A stretch of 64,000 nucleotides of DNA from UBA2287 sp964479665 (GCA_964479665.1 CAYZNN010000002.1:1-64000), one strand, 5' to 3'; counted from the first letter of the stretch, positions 7,086 to 17,295 are shown. Notes: generated by a model from the sequence alone, not told the origin. Translations and numbers: made by a program.

Positions 7086-10000
7086 TTAGTTTACAACTAT
7101 TCTATACATTTTAGCTTCGCTACTGTTTATTCCAGTAATTCGTATAATGTAAGTGGCTTTAGGTAGTTTCGAAATATCAATGGAATGCTTCTTTTTCCAT
7201 TCTGCGCCATGCATCACTTTTGTTCCTATGATACTGAATATTTCAAACTTCACCATCATATCCCCTTCAATGTGAATTATACTACTAGCCGGATTGGGAT
7301 AAACAGATACTGGCAAGTCAACAACTGGAGAAATATCGGTAATGGTTACCTGAACTGAACCCTGGTCAGAACAACCCCAAGGGTTGGTTACTGTTACCGT
7401 GTAGCTACCCGATTGGCTAACTGTAATAGTTTGGTTGGTGGAGCCTGTATTCCAAGTGAACGAACTACCAGCATTTCCAGCATCGAGAATGGCACTACCG
7501 TTTTCATGGGTAACTGCTATACTTACCACAGGATTTTCAATCTCTTGCAGGGGAATTTCCATTATTGCACTTTTGCAACCCATATTTTCAACCTTCATGT
7601 TGTATAACCAGTAATAATACGAGTTGGCATCGCCAGTTGCGCTAGCTGTGTTAATCGAAATTACATCCGAAACGCTGTATGGGTAGGGATTGGAAGAGTT
7701 AGCATTGTTACGGTACAGTGTAGCTCCCTCGGAGTACGATACTCTTATGCGGTAGGTTCCCGGAGTGGGTATAGACAGATTGAGTTGGTATTCGGCCCCC
7801 GGGTCGCTCGGATCGTTTGGAGCACTTGTCGAACTACTTGCAGGGTTTCGGGTAGCTGAAACTCTAATATTGGTTAACGAAACAATATAGCCTGTGTTGG
7901 CTTCTTCAATCCAAAAGGTTACTACCCCTGGCCAGCCAACATAAAGCCTAGCCGACCTTATTACCAAAGGAATATGCGTTGTAATAATTGGGTGTGCTGT
8001 AGCTTGCGCATAGGTACCGCTAGTCCATGGTTGCGAATCCTTATTAGCAGGACCAACGGTTGCTTTTAGGGTGTTTACACCAACATAGTATTTACTGTTC
8101 GAAGGAACAACCGTGGTGTTTACGCTGCTTCCAATTCCTATTACATTACCATTACTAGGGGCATCGTACCAGTATATTGTCCCCTCGGCATTTGCCTTTA
8201 GCAGTACTAATGAGCTGCCTTCGCAAAGGGCAGCTGTGGCATTGGTTATTTCGGCAGCATTCGAATCGAAGATCATTTCAAGGGCGTTATTAGCGGTTCG
8301 TGAGTCTCCCGAAACGAGAGCTGAGCATAACACTGTGTACGAAGAATTGGGTTGCGTAGCAAACGTATTTGCAAATCGGAATGAAGATGTTTGGTATGGA
8401 GCCAAAGTTGTAGAAATGGTTTCATTATACGCTCCAGCAGGTTCTCCATTTTCAAAAACTTCGGCAACAAAATTAATGCTTGTTATAGTTGAGTTCCCCA
8501 TGTTTTCGAAGGTTACTTCAATAATCTGATTCTCGGAAATGCAGGCATTCGCCGTTGGGTGCACGAAAGAGGTTAAGCCTAAATCGATGCTCGCACTTGT
8601 GAATTGAACCAGATAATCTTGGGTTTCACCATTTCCATAGGTTCCGCAAGGCGTTACGTCGCTGGCATTGTTGGTTTCAACCAGCACTATGCGCATAATC
8701 CCAAAATGGTTGGGTGTAGCACTCTCTGGAATGGTGATGTAGCCCGAAAAAATTCCGCTTGTAGAAATAACACCCGAAGTGGCAGCGAGCTCGTTGGGCT
8801 CAAAGGTACCGTTGGAGTTCCAATCGAAAAATATCTTGGCAATCCTGTTCACTTCGCCTCCACAAGTGCCAATGGTAAGGCTGAAAGGAAGGGTTTGTCC
8901 TACAGAAATAGATGCCTTTAAATGGGTGAAATCGCGGTATGTATGACAACCCGTATTTGTTAGGTTATCGATGGTATTAAATACAAAACGATCGATACGC
9001 GAATTGGCGTTGCTTGTCGCAGAGGAAATGCATAAGGGGGTACCACCAACCCCGCTGGCAATTAACGAGAGGACTTGGTTGGAGGCAAAGGTGCCCTTAT
9101 GGCTAATGGTAATTGTATAGGTTTTTCCGGGCACAGGATCTTCAATTACTACCTGCTCAATATTGTCTAAATAGTTATCGCCCTTAGAAGCAGGAGCCGA
9201 AGGATTTTCAACATTGAGAATCCAAGGTTGAAATACATCAATGCCGTTGTTTACCCTTAGGTCTAAATCGTTCACCAGCATGGGGGTTCTATTGTTTAGG
9301 GCTGCAACACCGTAGGGTATGGGTGTCCCCTGAGGGTCGGTCCAACAAATGGTAACTACCAGCGGACCATTTCCCGAAGCAATGACCTCGCGAACAATGG
9401 TTTGATTATTTTGCAGGGAGATCTCTTCAATCAAATGGGTTCCGTTTGAATTGCTGATAACGCTGGCAGCACGCGACATGTTTATGAGCCCCCAACCGTA
9501 AATGTAATCGGGACCCATATTGCCTGCCTCATCGGCAGTATGGCAAACCAGCCCTTTAAGTGTAGAGCTCAGCATAAAAGAACCATTGAGGTTATGGAAA
9601 TGCTCCTGCAGCAGAAATATTGATCCCGATGCGTTGGGCGCCGACATGGATGTGCCACTCATATTCGAGTAGTTGGCATCGCCAGTTGCCACCGAAGAAA
9701 TCAGGTTTACCCCATTTGCAACAATATCGGGTTTTATTCGACCATCGTCAGTGGGACCCCAGCTGCTGAAGGACGAGATAATTACATCGGAAATTTGGCG
9801 GTAACCATTTGGAATGGGATTTACGGCACCAACTGTAAGAATGTTTTTAGCATTGCCATTGGTGGGCACAATGTCGTATGTGTTGTTACTTGATACGGCA
9901 CCGCTTGCTCGCGATGGAATGAGCAGCCAGGAACCTGAAGAGGTTCGCTGCCAGTAGGGTTGTCCAACAGATGGACCGTTGCTATTTCTGTTGTTCCCTG

Positions 10001-10823
10001 CCGATTTTACAATTAGGTAGTAAGGTGCATTATACGCAATTTGATCCCAATACTGGGTAGCCGAGTTGTAAACCCCAAATTTGTAATCCTCAAAAGTGCT
10101 TATATCCGGATCGCCCCACCACTCCCAGTAAGGATCGGATGCCGTACCTGCCCGTGCCGAATTGTAACGCCAACCCGAAATGGAGCCGTATGAGTGATTT
10201 GAAACCAAAAGGTTCGATGCAGCACTAGCTATTTCGGCAGCATCGTTGCTAAAATCCCAGGCCTTTAATTGCTGTGTTCCGAACGACATTCCTTTTGCCA
10301 AGGAGCTAACTCCCGAAGCAACCATAGTTCCCGAAACGTGCGTGGCATGGTCGCTGAGCGAAACAGCATTGTCGCCAAAAACAATTCTGCCAGCAAGCTC
10401 CTGATGCGTATCCCTTACTTTTCCACCATCCCATATACCCAACTTACCGGTCATGGCATTCGATGAACCACTGAGACTTAGGCCTAAAAGGCCTCCCGGC
10501 CAAAGGTGATTGGTACCAATGGTAGCAGCGGCTTGGGTATTATATAAAGTTGTATAGTATATGGGTTGGCCTCCTTCATCTACCCCTTCGAGCGAAATAA
10601 TTTGGCCCGTTTCGCTTACATCAAAAATTACCCAACCTTTCTCAGCTGCCATTTGGTGGGCTTTTTCTCTATTCTGTTGTGTTGTAATTTTTAACTCGTT
10701 GGCAAGTTCTCTTAGTTTTCGTTCTCTTGCTGTTATATCGAGAGAGTTTTGAGGTAAAGGCTGTGTATAGCCTTCGGCCATACCAATTGAAAGCAAAAGT
10801 AGCAGTGATAGTAAGCGGTTCAT
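7086..10823 (-). CDS. Secreted S8 (subtilisin-like) serine protease with T9SS sorting domain
   Basis: About 1245 residues from the internal ATG at 10823, which gives a clean signal peptide (MNRLLSLLLLLSIGMAEGYTQ); the upstream in-frame ATG at 10895 adds an unlikely leader and overlaps the neighbour. The catalytic triad is visible: Asp in LGIWDGGKVRDTH (~131), His in LSDHATHVSGTM (~159), Ser in GTSMSAP (~392). Then follow a GEVED-type domain (IFFDWNSNGTFEPNEL), a CARDB-like domain, an Ig-like T9SS domain (YWYDAPSNGNVIG), a PKD-like repeat (FTWNTGSTNQTITVSQSG) and a type A sorting domain (VYPNPASSIIHIEG). It would be exported by the T9SS and act at the cell surface or outside. Confidence 0.9.
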   Translation of the reverse strand: MNRLLSLLLLLSIGMAEGYTQPLPQNSLDITARERKLRELANELKITTQQNREKAHQMAAEKGWVIFDVSETGQIISLEGVDEGGQPIYYTTLYNTQAAATIGTNHLWPGGLLGLSLSGSSNAMTGKLGIWDGGKVRDTHQELAGRIVFGDNAVSLSDHATHVSGTMVASGVSSLAKGMSFGTQQLKAWDFSNDAAEIASAASNLLVSNHSYGSISGWRYNSARAGTASDPYWEWWGDPDISTFEDYKFGVYNSATQYWDQIAYNAPYYLIVKSAGNNRNSNGPSVGQPYWQRTSSGSWLLIPSRASGAVSSNNTYDIVPTNGNAKNILTVGAVNPIPNGYRQISDVIISSFSSWGPTDDGRIKPDIVANGVNLISSVATGDANYSNMSGTSMSAPNASGSIFLLQEHFHNLNGSFMLSSTLKGLVCHTADEAGNMGPDYIYGWGLINMSRAASVISNSNGTHLIEEISLQNNQTIVREVIASGNGPLVVTICWTDPQGTPIPYGVAALNNRTPMLVNDLDLRVNNGIDVFQPWILNVENPSAPASKGDNYLDNIEQVVIEDPVPGKTYTITISHKGTFASNQVLSLIASGVGGTPLCISSATSNANSRIDRFVFNTIDNLTNTGCHTYRDFTHLKASISVGQTLPFSLTIGTCGGEVNRIAKIFFDWNSNGTFEPNELAATSGVISTSGIFSGYITIPESATPNHFGIMRIVLVETNNASDVTPCGTYGNGETQDYLVQFTSASIDLGLTSFVHPTANACISENQIIEVTFENMGNSTITSINFVAEVFENGEPAGAYNETISTTLAPYQTSSFRFANTFATQPNSSYTVLCSALVSGDSRTANNALEMIFDSNAAEITNATAALCEGSSLVLLKANAEGTIYWYDAPSNGNVIGIGSSVNTTVVPSNSKYYVGVNTLKATVGPANKDSQPWTSGTYAQATAHPIITTHIPLVIRSARLYVGWPGVVTFWIEEANTGYIVSLTNIRVSATRNPASSSTSAPNDPSDPGAEYQLNLSIPTPGTYRIRVSYSEGATLYRNNANSSNPYPYSVSDVISINTASATGDANSYYYWLYNMKVENMGCKSAIMEIPLQEIENPVVSIAVTHENGSAILDAGNAGSSFTWNTGSTNQTITVSQSGSYTVTVTNPWGCSDQGSVQVTITDISPVVDLPVSVYPNPASSIIHIEGDMMVKFEIFSIIGTKVMHGAEWKKKHSIDISKLPKATYIIRITGINSSEAKMYRIVVN

Positions 10824-10870
10824 AATGTTTTTTGGGGTTAAGGTTATAGGTTGTTTTTGTTTATTTACTT

Positions 10871-11386
10871 TTAGCAGGGGGCTATGGCGCGCCAAACCTC
10901 AATGGGCACAAGATTAAATGGAGAATTGGGGCTAGTATAACTAAAACTTCCGTAAAAATAGGTTTTGCCACAACCAATCTTAACAAAGAAAATTTCGTAC
11001 AGATTGCCGTCCTTATGTTTCAGCATAATTTTATTTTTATAATCCTTTGGAGCATTTATATTGGGTTCGTCGGGATCGGGAAGCCCCATCGGCTCATTGA
11101 GGTTAAAACCCGATTGTTCAACCCAATTGTAAATAGCTTCCGCTAGCGATACGCTAATGTTGCTTTGCGCAAAATGGTTATGAGCTGTTGCACAAAACTT
11201 TTGAAGGTTAACAATATCCGCTTCGTAGGGGGTGCCATAATCGGCTACAATTTCAATTGTATTTAGTGGAATTTGGCAACTTATTGTTGGGTTCTGCCAG
11301 GTAGCATTGCGAAATGTTTTGGTTCTTTTTGAACTTGTACAGCCTATTAAGAGGGCAAGAGCAAAAGCAAGGGGGTAATATTTCAT
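10871..11386 (-). CDS. Hypothetical lipoprotein
   Basis: 171 residues with a lipoprotein signal (MKYYPLAFALALLIGC, Cys16, then TSSKR). The mature part contains IEIVADYGTPYEADIVNLQKF and a C-terminal FVKIGCGKTYFYGSFSY segment. I recognise no family. It lies 47 bp upstream of the S8 protease start on the same strand, so the two may be co-transcribed; a periplasmic or outer-membrane accessory role is only a guess. Confidence 0.65.
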   Translation of the reverse strand: MKYYPLAFALALLIGCTSSKRTKTFRNATWQNPTISCQIPLNTIEIVADYGTPYEADIVNLQKFCATAHNHFAQSNISVSLAEAIYNWVEQSGFNLNEPMGLPDPDEPNINAPKDYKNKIMLKHKDGNLYEIFFVKIGCGKTYFYGSFSYTSPNSPFNLVPIEVWRAIAPC

Positions 11387-11564
11387 TCATTTAATTTTGA
11401 CTATTTGATGTGCAAGCGGTTAAATGGTTTAGTTTTTCAATTTTAACGGGCTTTTTAGTTGCCAAGTTTGCTTCTCCATGGGTTGCTTTTTATATTGGAT
11501 GCAAAGGGGAACGTTTCCGGAGCTGTGTAAAACTAAAAAGTAACTTACCCATGTAGCAAAAAAA

Positions 11565-11946
11565 TTAAAAATTGATTGAGAATCCCATTTTGAAGCCGAA
11601 GTCTCCTCCTTTCATAACTTCCTTCTCGTCAGCTTTATTCTTCATATTGGCCATAATGTAGCCCAAACCAAATTCGAGGGCAATGTTTTCGTTGAGGAAG
11701 TAGGCGGCACCAAGAACCCCGCCAAATGCTAAACTACTATATTTATCGTCATCGTCGTCACCCTCAGACATGGACATGAACCCGAGGTTTGCTTGAGCAA
11801 AGGGTTTAAAGTTGCCAGAACCAATGTAATATTTTCCGAAAAGACCAACCCCCATTGATATTGAAGGGGTCTGACCAATCCCCATCGCCAATCTTGCCTT
11901 TTTCTGTACTATACATCAAATCAATTCCGATTGCAAAGCCATCCAT
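11565..11946 (-). pseudogene. Outer-membrane beta-barrel protein remnant
   Basis: The 3' part (11565-11891) encodes a typical small OmpA/OprF-like barrel end (VGLFGKYYIGSGNFKPFAQ, ALEFGLGYIMANM, GFKMGFSINF). An earlier strand (GFAIGIDLMYSTEKGKIGDG) lies in a different frame upstream at ~11880-11946, joined by a frameshift near 11872. No signal peptide or first strands are found further upstream, so the gene has lost its 5' end as well. It is a relic rather than a functional porin. Confidence 0.6.
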
Positions 11947-12094
11947 TACAAATCATATTAATCGTTTTTTTGAGTGTTTAGCTGGCATACACTAGTGCTA
12001 AACAAAATTAATGGTTTTTTCCAATTCACCCCAAAATGGTACATTTTCAGTATTCTGCTCAATAGCCAAACAATACAGCTAGAATTGCCCGTAT

Positions 12095-14650
12095 TTATTG
12101 CTTTTTTATAAAGTCTATTAGGGTGATACTAATGGGTGTAAATTGGGATTTTAATTTACCAATTAGTTCTTCAACTAGCGCAATTTCATGTATTGTGGCA
12201 GCCCCCTCGGCTTGGGTTATAATATTCAGCAGTTCGGTAGCCTTTATTTGACCAAAAGTGGATTTGAGGCGATGAGTGACCGCTAAAAAACCATCCCAAT
12301 CTTCGTTACTTGCTAGTGATTCAAGCTGATCCAACCCTTTTTCAGTACCTATAATTATTGATTCTATTACCTTGGCAAGCGCTACAGGGTCGTTTTCGCA
12401 GAAGCGTTCAATATCGGTAAGGCTAAAGTGTTGTGAATGATTTGGTCCCATTGTTGTTTCTCCAAAATTAAGGGGCTGTTCAAGGTTCAATACCTTAGCA
12501 ATAGCTGAATAAAGCGAGAATTCGTTGAAAGGTTTGGTTACTACTCCTTCAAAGCCTGCATTTGTATAGGGTGTGGTGTCTTCGCCCACATTATCGGCTG
12601 TTATGGCAATGGACAAGGGTTGGTTGGATAGGTTTAACTTCTTTACTTCATTTATAAAATCGAACCCGCTCATAATGGGCATATGAATATCGGAAAGAAT
12701 TACTCTGAAGTTGCCTTCTTTTATTAAGGTTAAAGCCTCAGTTGGCGATTCCACAGCATGTACCGATGCCCCCAGATGGTTAATCAGCTGCACCAGAAGC
12801 TGGCGAATGAGGGGGTCGTCATCAACTACAAGTATTTCAATGGTTTGGGGTAGCGATGGCGTTATGCCAATATGCTGTAGAGAAATATCGGGTTCCACTT
12901 GGCTAATAGTGTAGGGAAGGGTAAGAGTGAAGTTCGAACCTTTACTAGGTGTGCTCGTGGCTGAAATTGATCCGCCGTGAAGGGTGGCAAGTTTTTTAAC
13001 AATTGCCAATCCCAGTCCGGTGCCGCCATACTTGCGTGTAATGCCCCGGTCGGCCTGAACGAATCGCTCAAATAGTTCGTTTATTCTATCGTTATCAATG
13101 CCAATCCCTGTATCAGCAATTTCAAATGTTAAAAGCAGGTTGTTGCTATCAGATTCAGTGGAACCTACGGTAATAGTAACTCCTCCCTTCTGAGTAAACT
13201 TTATTGCATTACCTATGAGGTTTATTAGCATTTGCTTCAACCTATAGGAGTCGCCCAAAACAACCAACTTTGAGGAGCTATTTGTTTCAATAAAGTTGAG
13301 GCTTAGCCCCTTTTCGTTTGCCCTTGCGGCAAACAAAGCAATGGTTTCTTGGGCTACCTTATAGGGATAGAAGGGTGTTTGATCGAGTTTAAGGAAGCCA
13401 CCATCAATTTTCGAAAGGTCTAATAGGTCGTTCACAATATCGAGCAGGTGCTCCGAAGAAAGGGCAATCGATTCAACATGGCTTTTCTGGTTTTCATCGA
13501 GTGAAGTTTTGGCAAGAAGTTGAGCAAAACCAATAACGGAGGTAAGCGGACTGCGAATTTCATGGCTCATATTGGCAAGAAATTCTTCCTTGGCATGCAA
13601 TAGTTTGTCGGCATATTGGTTCGCTTCAACAAGCTGCTTCCTGTAAAAATCGCTTCGTTTTACGGCCCTAAGAATGAGAATTACGAACAGCATTGATATG
13701 AGTAATGCCAATGCTCCGAGGGAAATTATAAGAATGGTCGATTGGCCCACAACCCGTTGGGCATTTTGCGCACGAACAAAATTGTCGTTCAACTCTTCCG
13801 CCTCCAACAACGAAACAATGGCGCGTATCTGGTCAATTAATCTCAGGTCGGTACGAAGCAGCTCAAGTTCCTTTGTGCTAAGTTTGATTAGGGTTTCATC
13901 CTGCCGAATTCGAATTTGATTCAGTATTCCGAGTACATCTCTCAGAAGGCTGTCGGTAGGCACCCACGAATGTCGGAGGGTGTCAATTTTTATTCGTTCT
14001 TCAACCTGTAAAAGGGTAATGGTTGTGTCGCCACTTGTCCCACCAGTGAACCAACCCTTAAGACGACTAAAGAAGCCAGGTGCTTCTCTGGGGGTTCGTT
14101 TCACAACGGTGTCACGCTTCGATGTTTTTGTGGTTGTGGTTTTAATTATCACTGCATCGCGGAGAACCGAATCCTTCTCTAGTCGTTCTATCTCCTTCAT
14201 AGCCATTGCATAAAACTCGCTCGACCAATCGGATTGCTTTAGCGTTATGAGATCTCCTAAAACCAGCTTTTTCCTTGCCAATAATTGTTTAATCTGTTGT
14301 ACCCGTTTGCGCTGGGTTGAATCGTTAGCAACCAGCTGGCTCAACGAATCGACATTGGAATTAACATTTGCTAGCGACTCAATGTACTGTTTGAGCAGTT
14401 TTTCGTCTTGGCTTAACGTGTATGCTCGAATGCTGCTTTCCGATTGGTATATTAACGTGAGCGTTGAGTTGAGGAGCATCAGTTTTTGGCTGGGGCCCGT
14501 CAGATTTTTCCGGGTTTGGGCAAGTTCAATAACACCCCAGTAGGTTACCGGTATGGTAGCCAATACCAGAATTAGCAGCAATGAGAAGCCCCACAGAACC
14601 TTGGGCTTAATTTTAAAGGGCTTGGCCAATTCAATTTGCTGAGAAACCAT
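12095..14650 (-). CDS. Hybrid sensor histidine kinase with receiver and HPt domains
   Basis: 851-residue membrane sensor. TM1 is at ~18-40; a long extracytoplasmic helical region (~45-300) with a Thr/Lys-rich segment (TTTTKTSKRD) follows; TM2 is at ~303-328. The HisKA phosphoacceptor is H363 in ANMSHEIRSPLT, and the HATPase part shows N-, G1- and G2-boxes (NLIGNAIKFT, ADTGIGI, GGTGLGLAIV). The receiver domain has DDD near 610 and D654 in ILSDIHMPIM, and the C-terminal HPt has H793 in THRLKSTFGQ. Such hybrids run an internal phosphorelay; the output regulator and ligand cannot be told. Other kinases lie close by on the same strand. Confidence 0.93.
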   Translation of the reverse strand: MVSQQIELAKPFKIKPKVLWGFSLLLILVLATIPVTYWGVIELAQTRKNLTGPSQKLMLLNSTLTLIYQSESSIRAYTLSQDEKLLKQYIESLANVNSNVDSLSQLVANDSTQRKRVQQIKQLLARKKLVLGDLITLKQSDWSSEFYAMAMKEIERLEKDSVLRDAVIIKTTTTKTSKRDTVVKRTPREAPGFFSRLKGWFTGGTSGDTTITLLQVEERIKIDTLRHSWVPTDSLLRDVLGILNQIRIRQDETLIKLSTKELELLRTDLRLIDQIRAIVSLLEAEELNDNFVRAQNAQRVVGQSTILIISLGALALLISMLFVILILRAVKRSDFYRKQLVEANQYADKLLHAKEEFLANMSHEIRSPLTSVIGFAQLLAKTSLDENQKSHVESIALSSEHLLDIVNDLLDLSKIDGGFLKLDQTPFYPYKVAQETIALFAARANEKGLSLNFIETNSSSKLVVLGDSYRLKQMLINLIGNAIKFTQKGGVTITVGSTESDSNNLLLTFEIADTGIGIDNDRINELFERFVQADRGITRKYGGTGLGLAIVKKLATLHGGSISATSTPSKGSNFTLTLPYTISQVEPDISLQHIGITPSLPQTIEILVVDDDPLIRQLLVQLINHLGASVHAVESPTEALTLIKEGNFRVILSDIHMPIMSGFDFINEVKKLNLSNQPLSIAITADNVGEDTTPYTNAGFEGVVTKPFNEFSLYSAIAKVLNLEQPLNFGETTMGPNHSQHFSLTDIERFCENDPVALAKVIESIIIGTEKGLDQLESLASNEDWDGFLAVTHRLKSTFGQIKATELLNIITQAEGAATIHEIALVEELIGKLKSQFTPISITLIDFIKKQ

Positions 14651-14690
14651 TTTGCCATTGTATGGTTCAATTTTACAAATTAATTACGAG

Positions 14691-14726
14691 TAAAAAAAAA
14701 CTCCTAGCCACCGGCTAGGAGTTTTT
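14691..14726 (-). terminator. Terminator after the coiled-coil lipoprotein gene
   Basis: ACTCCTAGCC (14700-14709) pairs with GGCTAGGAGT (14713-14722), with a T-run on the minus-strand 3' side (A-run at 14691-14699). It separates the coiled-coil gene from the downstream hybrid kinase. Confidence 0.85.
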
Positions 14727-14745
14727 ATAAGCAAATGCCAATTTT

Positions 14746-15615
14746 TTATTGCTCTATTTGGAGCACCAAATATTTCGAAGCACCCCAGAACTTACTGGGA
14801 TCAAGAATCTCAATTTTTTCGGTAATTCCTTGCTCGTTTACAACCAATTTGTACGATTCTGCCGGATGGGTAGTGATGAGGGTTGTTTTCTTGGCAAAAA
14901 TTGGCATTGAGGTGGTTTTTGTAATGTCAATTTTTGTGAAATAGCCCTCGTTGAAATCCGGTTTCAGTTTAGTAGTTTTGCCCAAGCCCAGAAAACCTCC
15001 GGTTTTATCAATTACCTTATTGTCAATAAGCTCTTTCTTTGTTCCAAAGGCAAACCATGCGGTATTCAGTTGGGCCGTTTTAGCATCGACCACTTGGGTT
15101 AAAGCAATTTTTTCGGTAGTTAGCGAATCGACTGTTGCGTTAAGTACTTCGATATTGAAGTTCAATTTGGCCAGTTTATCCTTCAGCTCAGCAATCTCCT
15201 GATCGCGCTCCTCAATTTTGGCCATGGTTTGATCGATACGCTCCTGAAGTTCGGTAATCTTTAGGTTCGACTCTTTAAGTTGCTTATTAAGGTACCGCAT
15301 CGATTTCCGATTCTTCTCCATAAGTTCGTTAATCATTGCAATATCTTCGTTAATACGAGTGCGAGCATCGTCGTTCATTTCGGTGCCCAAACCCGAAGCC
15401 CGTGTAATTACCTTCTCCTTCTCCTTAATAACCGAAAGGTTGGTTTCAATTTCGTTTAGTACCTTAAAGAATTCATTGATGGCAGAGTCTTTTTCTAGTC
15501 CTTGCTTTTTTAGGTCCTCAACCTCTTGGGTTAATAGTTCAATTTGCTTCCGTTCCTTTTCCTTGCATGCAAATGCCAGAATGGCAACAACAAGCACAAA
15601 TAGTATCCTTTTCAT
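14746..15615 (-). CDS. Coiled-coil lipoprotein, possibly Cbp1-like adhesin family
   Basis: About 289 residues from the ATG at 15615 (MKRILFVLVVAILAFAC); an upstream ATG at 15645 would spoil the signal peptide. The lipobox cysteine is followed by KEKERK. Residues ~20-190 are almost continuous heptad-type coiled coil (ELLTQEVEDLKKQGLEKD, ITELQERIDQTMAKIEERD). A globular C-terminal domain (~195-289) contains TGGFLGLGKTTKLKPDF and SYKLVVNEQGITEKIEIL. I recall similar Bacteroidales and spirochaete proteins annotated as Cbp1-type collagen-binding adhesins, but this is memory-based. It is more safely a periplasmic or outer-membrane coiled-coil lipoprotein. Confidence 0.75.
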   Translation of the reverse strand: MKRILFVLVVAILAFACKEKERKQIELLTQEVEDLKKQGLEKDSAINEFFKVLNEIETNLSVIKEKEKVITRASGLGTEMNDDARTRINEDIAMINELMEKNRKSMRYLNKQLKESNLKITELQERIDQTMAKIEERDQEIAELKDKLAKLNFNIEVLNATVDSLTTEKIALTQVVDAKTAQLNTAWFAFGTKKELIDNKVIDKTGGFLGLGKTTKLKPDFNEGYFTKIDITKTTSMPIFAKKTTLITTHPAESYKLVVNEQGITEKIEILDPSKFWGASKYLVLQIEQ

Positions 15616-15626
15616 TTTTTTATTTT

Positions 15627-15803
15627 TTAAGTTGTTTGATTCCAATTTGTAACGAAATCCAAAGCTATGCCAAAGGCAATTCCAATGGAGCGGGGCTCTC
15701 CATTTGTACTGTTAATAACGATAGTAGGAGGGGTGCCGAAAAGGATTTCAGTTTGATAATATGGGAATTGAGGCAACAATTTGTACCACAATGCCCCACG
15801 CAT
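15627..15803 (-). CDS. Doubtful 58-residue ORF
   Basis: An ATG-initiated ORF fills the gap between the kinase at 15808-17295 and the coiled-coil gene. Its product begins MRGALWYKLLPQF and ends IGIAFGIALDFVTNWNQTT, which reads like a small hydrophobic or beta-rich peptide. No family is recognised. It may be the tail of a decayed gene or just chance; there is no other candidate in this interval. Confidence 0.25.
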   Translation of the reverse strand: MRGALWYKLLPQFPYYQTEILFGTPPTIVINSTNGEPRSIGIAFGIALDFVTNWNQTT

Positions 15804-15807
15804 GGGC

Positions 15808-17295
15808 TTAGCTGCTAACAGTGGTTTCGTTCAGAAGATGTTTCCCAATAATTAGCATAAAGTCGTCGGGATCGATGGGTTTAGGAATGTAATCGTCGCA
15901 TCCTACACTAAGGCACTTCCTTCTATCATCCTCCATTGCATGCGCTGTTTGTGCAACAATAGGCAAAGAGGGGCGCTCCTTTTTGATTAACGGGGTTACT
16001 TCGTAACCACTTAAAAAGGGTAGCTGCATATCCATTAGTACCAAATCGATATGGGGAGTTATTAGCGCAATTTCAAGGGCATCCTCTCCATTTTTTACAT
16101 GAATAATTTTTGCGCCAGTAGGCTCGAGTAGGTTCTCAATGAGCTGAAAACTAATCAGGTCGTCTTCAACAACCAGAATAACCTTTTCGTTCAGATTAAG
16201 TATATTGGTAGCTACCATGGAACGAGAAATATGCTTAATACTTGAAACCTTTTGGGGTATGTAGGGTATGCTAAAAAAGAAAGTGGAGCCCTTGTCGGGT
16301 TGGCTTTCGAACCATATTTCGCCATTAAGAAGCTCAACCAGCATTTTGGCAATATACAATCCGAGGCCTGCTCCGGAACTAATGGTCTTGTCGAGCGGAG
16401 TTGAAATTTTCGAAAACCGTTCGAACACTTTTTTGGAGTCCTTTTGGTGTATTCCAATACCAGTATCGCTTACAAAGAAGAGTAACGTTTGCTCATTTAG
16501 TTTATACCCAAACTCAACACTACCGTTAGGCGTATATTTGAAGGCATTTTCAACCAGGTTGGTTAGCACCTGTTCGAGCCGGTTGCCGTCGGTTATTGTA
16601 ATGGCTCGGCTATCGGGCAGTGCCTGAGTTACCTTTACCTGAACGTGGGGATGACGGAATTCGAAACTATCGGAGGTAAAGTACGAATAAAGGTCGTTTA
16701 AAAGCAAGTTTACGTTGCAGGCGGTGGGTTTTATTTCTAATTTTCCGGCTTCGAAAGCTGAAATATTTAAGATATCGTTCAGAAGCCTGAGCAGGCTCTG
16801 GCTTCGTCGTTCAATAATATCGAGGTAGCTTTTTCGAACCTTGGGCGACAGAGAGTCATCATATAGCAAACGGCTAAAGCCCATTATCCCATTCAGCGGA
16901 GTTCGAACTTCGTGGCTCATATTGCTAATGAATGCCGATTTTAGGCGTTCGCCTTCGATAGCTTTTTTTGAAATCTCTCTGATTTCAGCCGAACGAGAAG
17001 CTAAAATGCTCTCTAGGTGCGAATTGGTACAAATAAGTTCTTCGTTAACCTTCCGGAGCGACTTTATTTGGGCTTGTGTTTTAATACGATTAAAAATTAG
17101 CAGCGTAACTGCTACCAAAAGCAACAAAAAAATAGCTGCAACAGCAGCAAATTGTATTGAGGAATTATTAATAACCGAAGTTGAGAGAAAAAAACTATTA
17201 GTGGGGATAAAGAACTTACATGCACCAAACAAGTAATTGGTAGGCAGCGTGGTAGAACTATGAATTACAATATTTAAAGGCAATTCGGCAAGCAT
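15808..17295 (-). CDS. Hybrid sensor histidine kinase with C-terminal receiver
   Basis: 495 residues. One clear TM helix (~48-68, AAVAAIFLLLLVAVTLLIF) leads into a coiled coil, then HisKA with H128 (SNMSHEVRTPLNGIMGF). HATPase boxes are NLVENAFKYT, VSDTGIGI and GAGLGLYIAKML. The receiver domain (~372-490) has acidic VVEDD and phosphoacceptor D422 (LMDMQLPFLSG), with the conserved Lys in YIPKPID. It has no large periplasmic sensor, so it may sense the membrane or act with a partner. Sited among two other kinases; whether they form one pathway is not shown by the sequence. Confidence 0.92.
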   Translation of the reverse strand: MLAELPLNIVIHSSTTLPTNYLFGACKFFIPTNSFFLSTSVINNSSIQFAAVAAIFLLLLVAVTLLIFNRIKTQAQIKSLRKVNEELICTNSHLESILASRSAEIREISKKAIEGERLKSAFISNMSHEVRTPLNGIMGFSRLLYDDSLSPKVRKSYLDIIERRSQSLLRLLNDILNISAFEAGKLEIKPTACNVNLLLNDLYSYFTSDSFEFRHPHVQVKVTQALPDSRAITITDGNRLEQVLTNLVENAFKYTPNGSVEFGYKLNEQTLLFFVSDTGIGIHQKDSKKVFERFSKISTPLDKTISSGAGLGLYIAKMLVELLNGEIWFESQPDKGSTFFFSIPYIPQKVSSIKHISRSMVATNILNLNEKVILVVEDDLISFQLIENLLEPTGAKIIHVKNGEDALEIALITPHIDLVLMDMQLPFLSGYEVTPLIKKERPSLPIVAQTAHAMEDDRRKCLSVGCDDYIPKPIDPDDFMLIIGKHLLNETTVSS

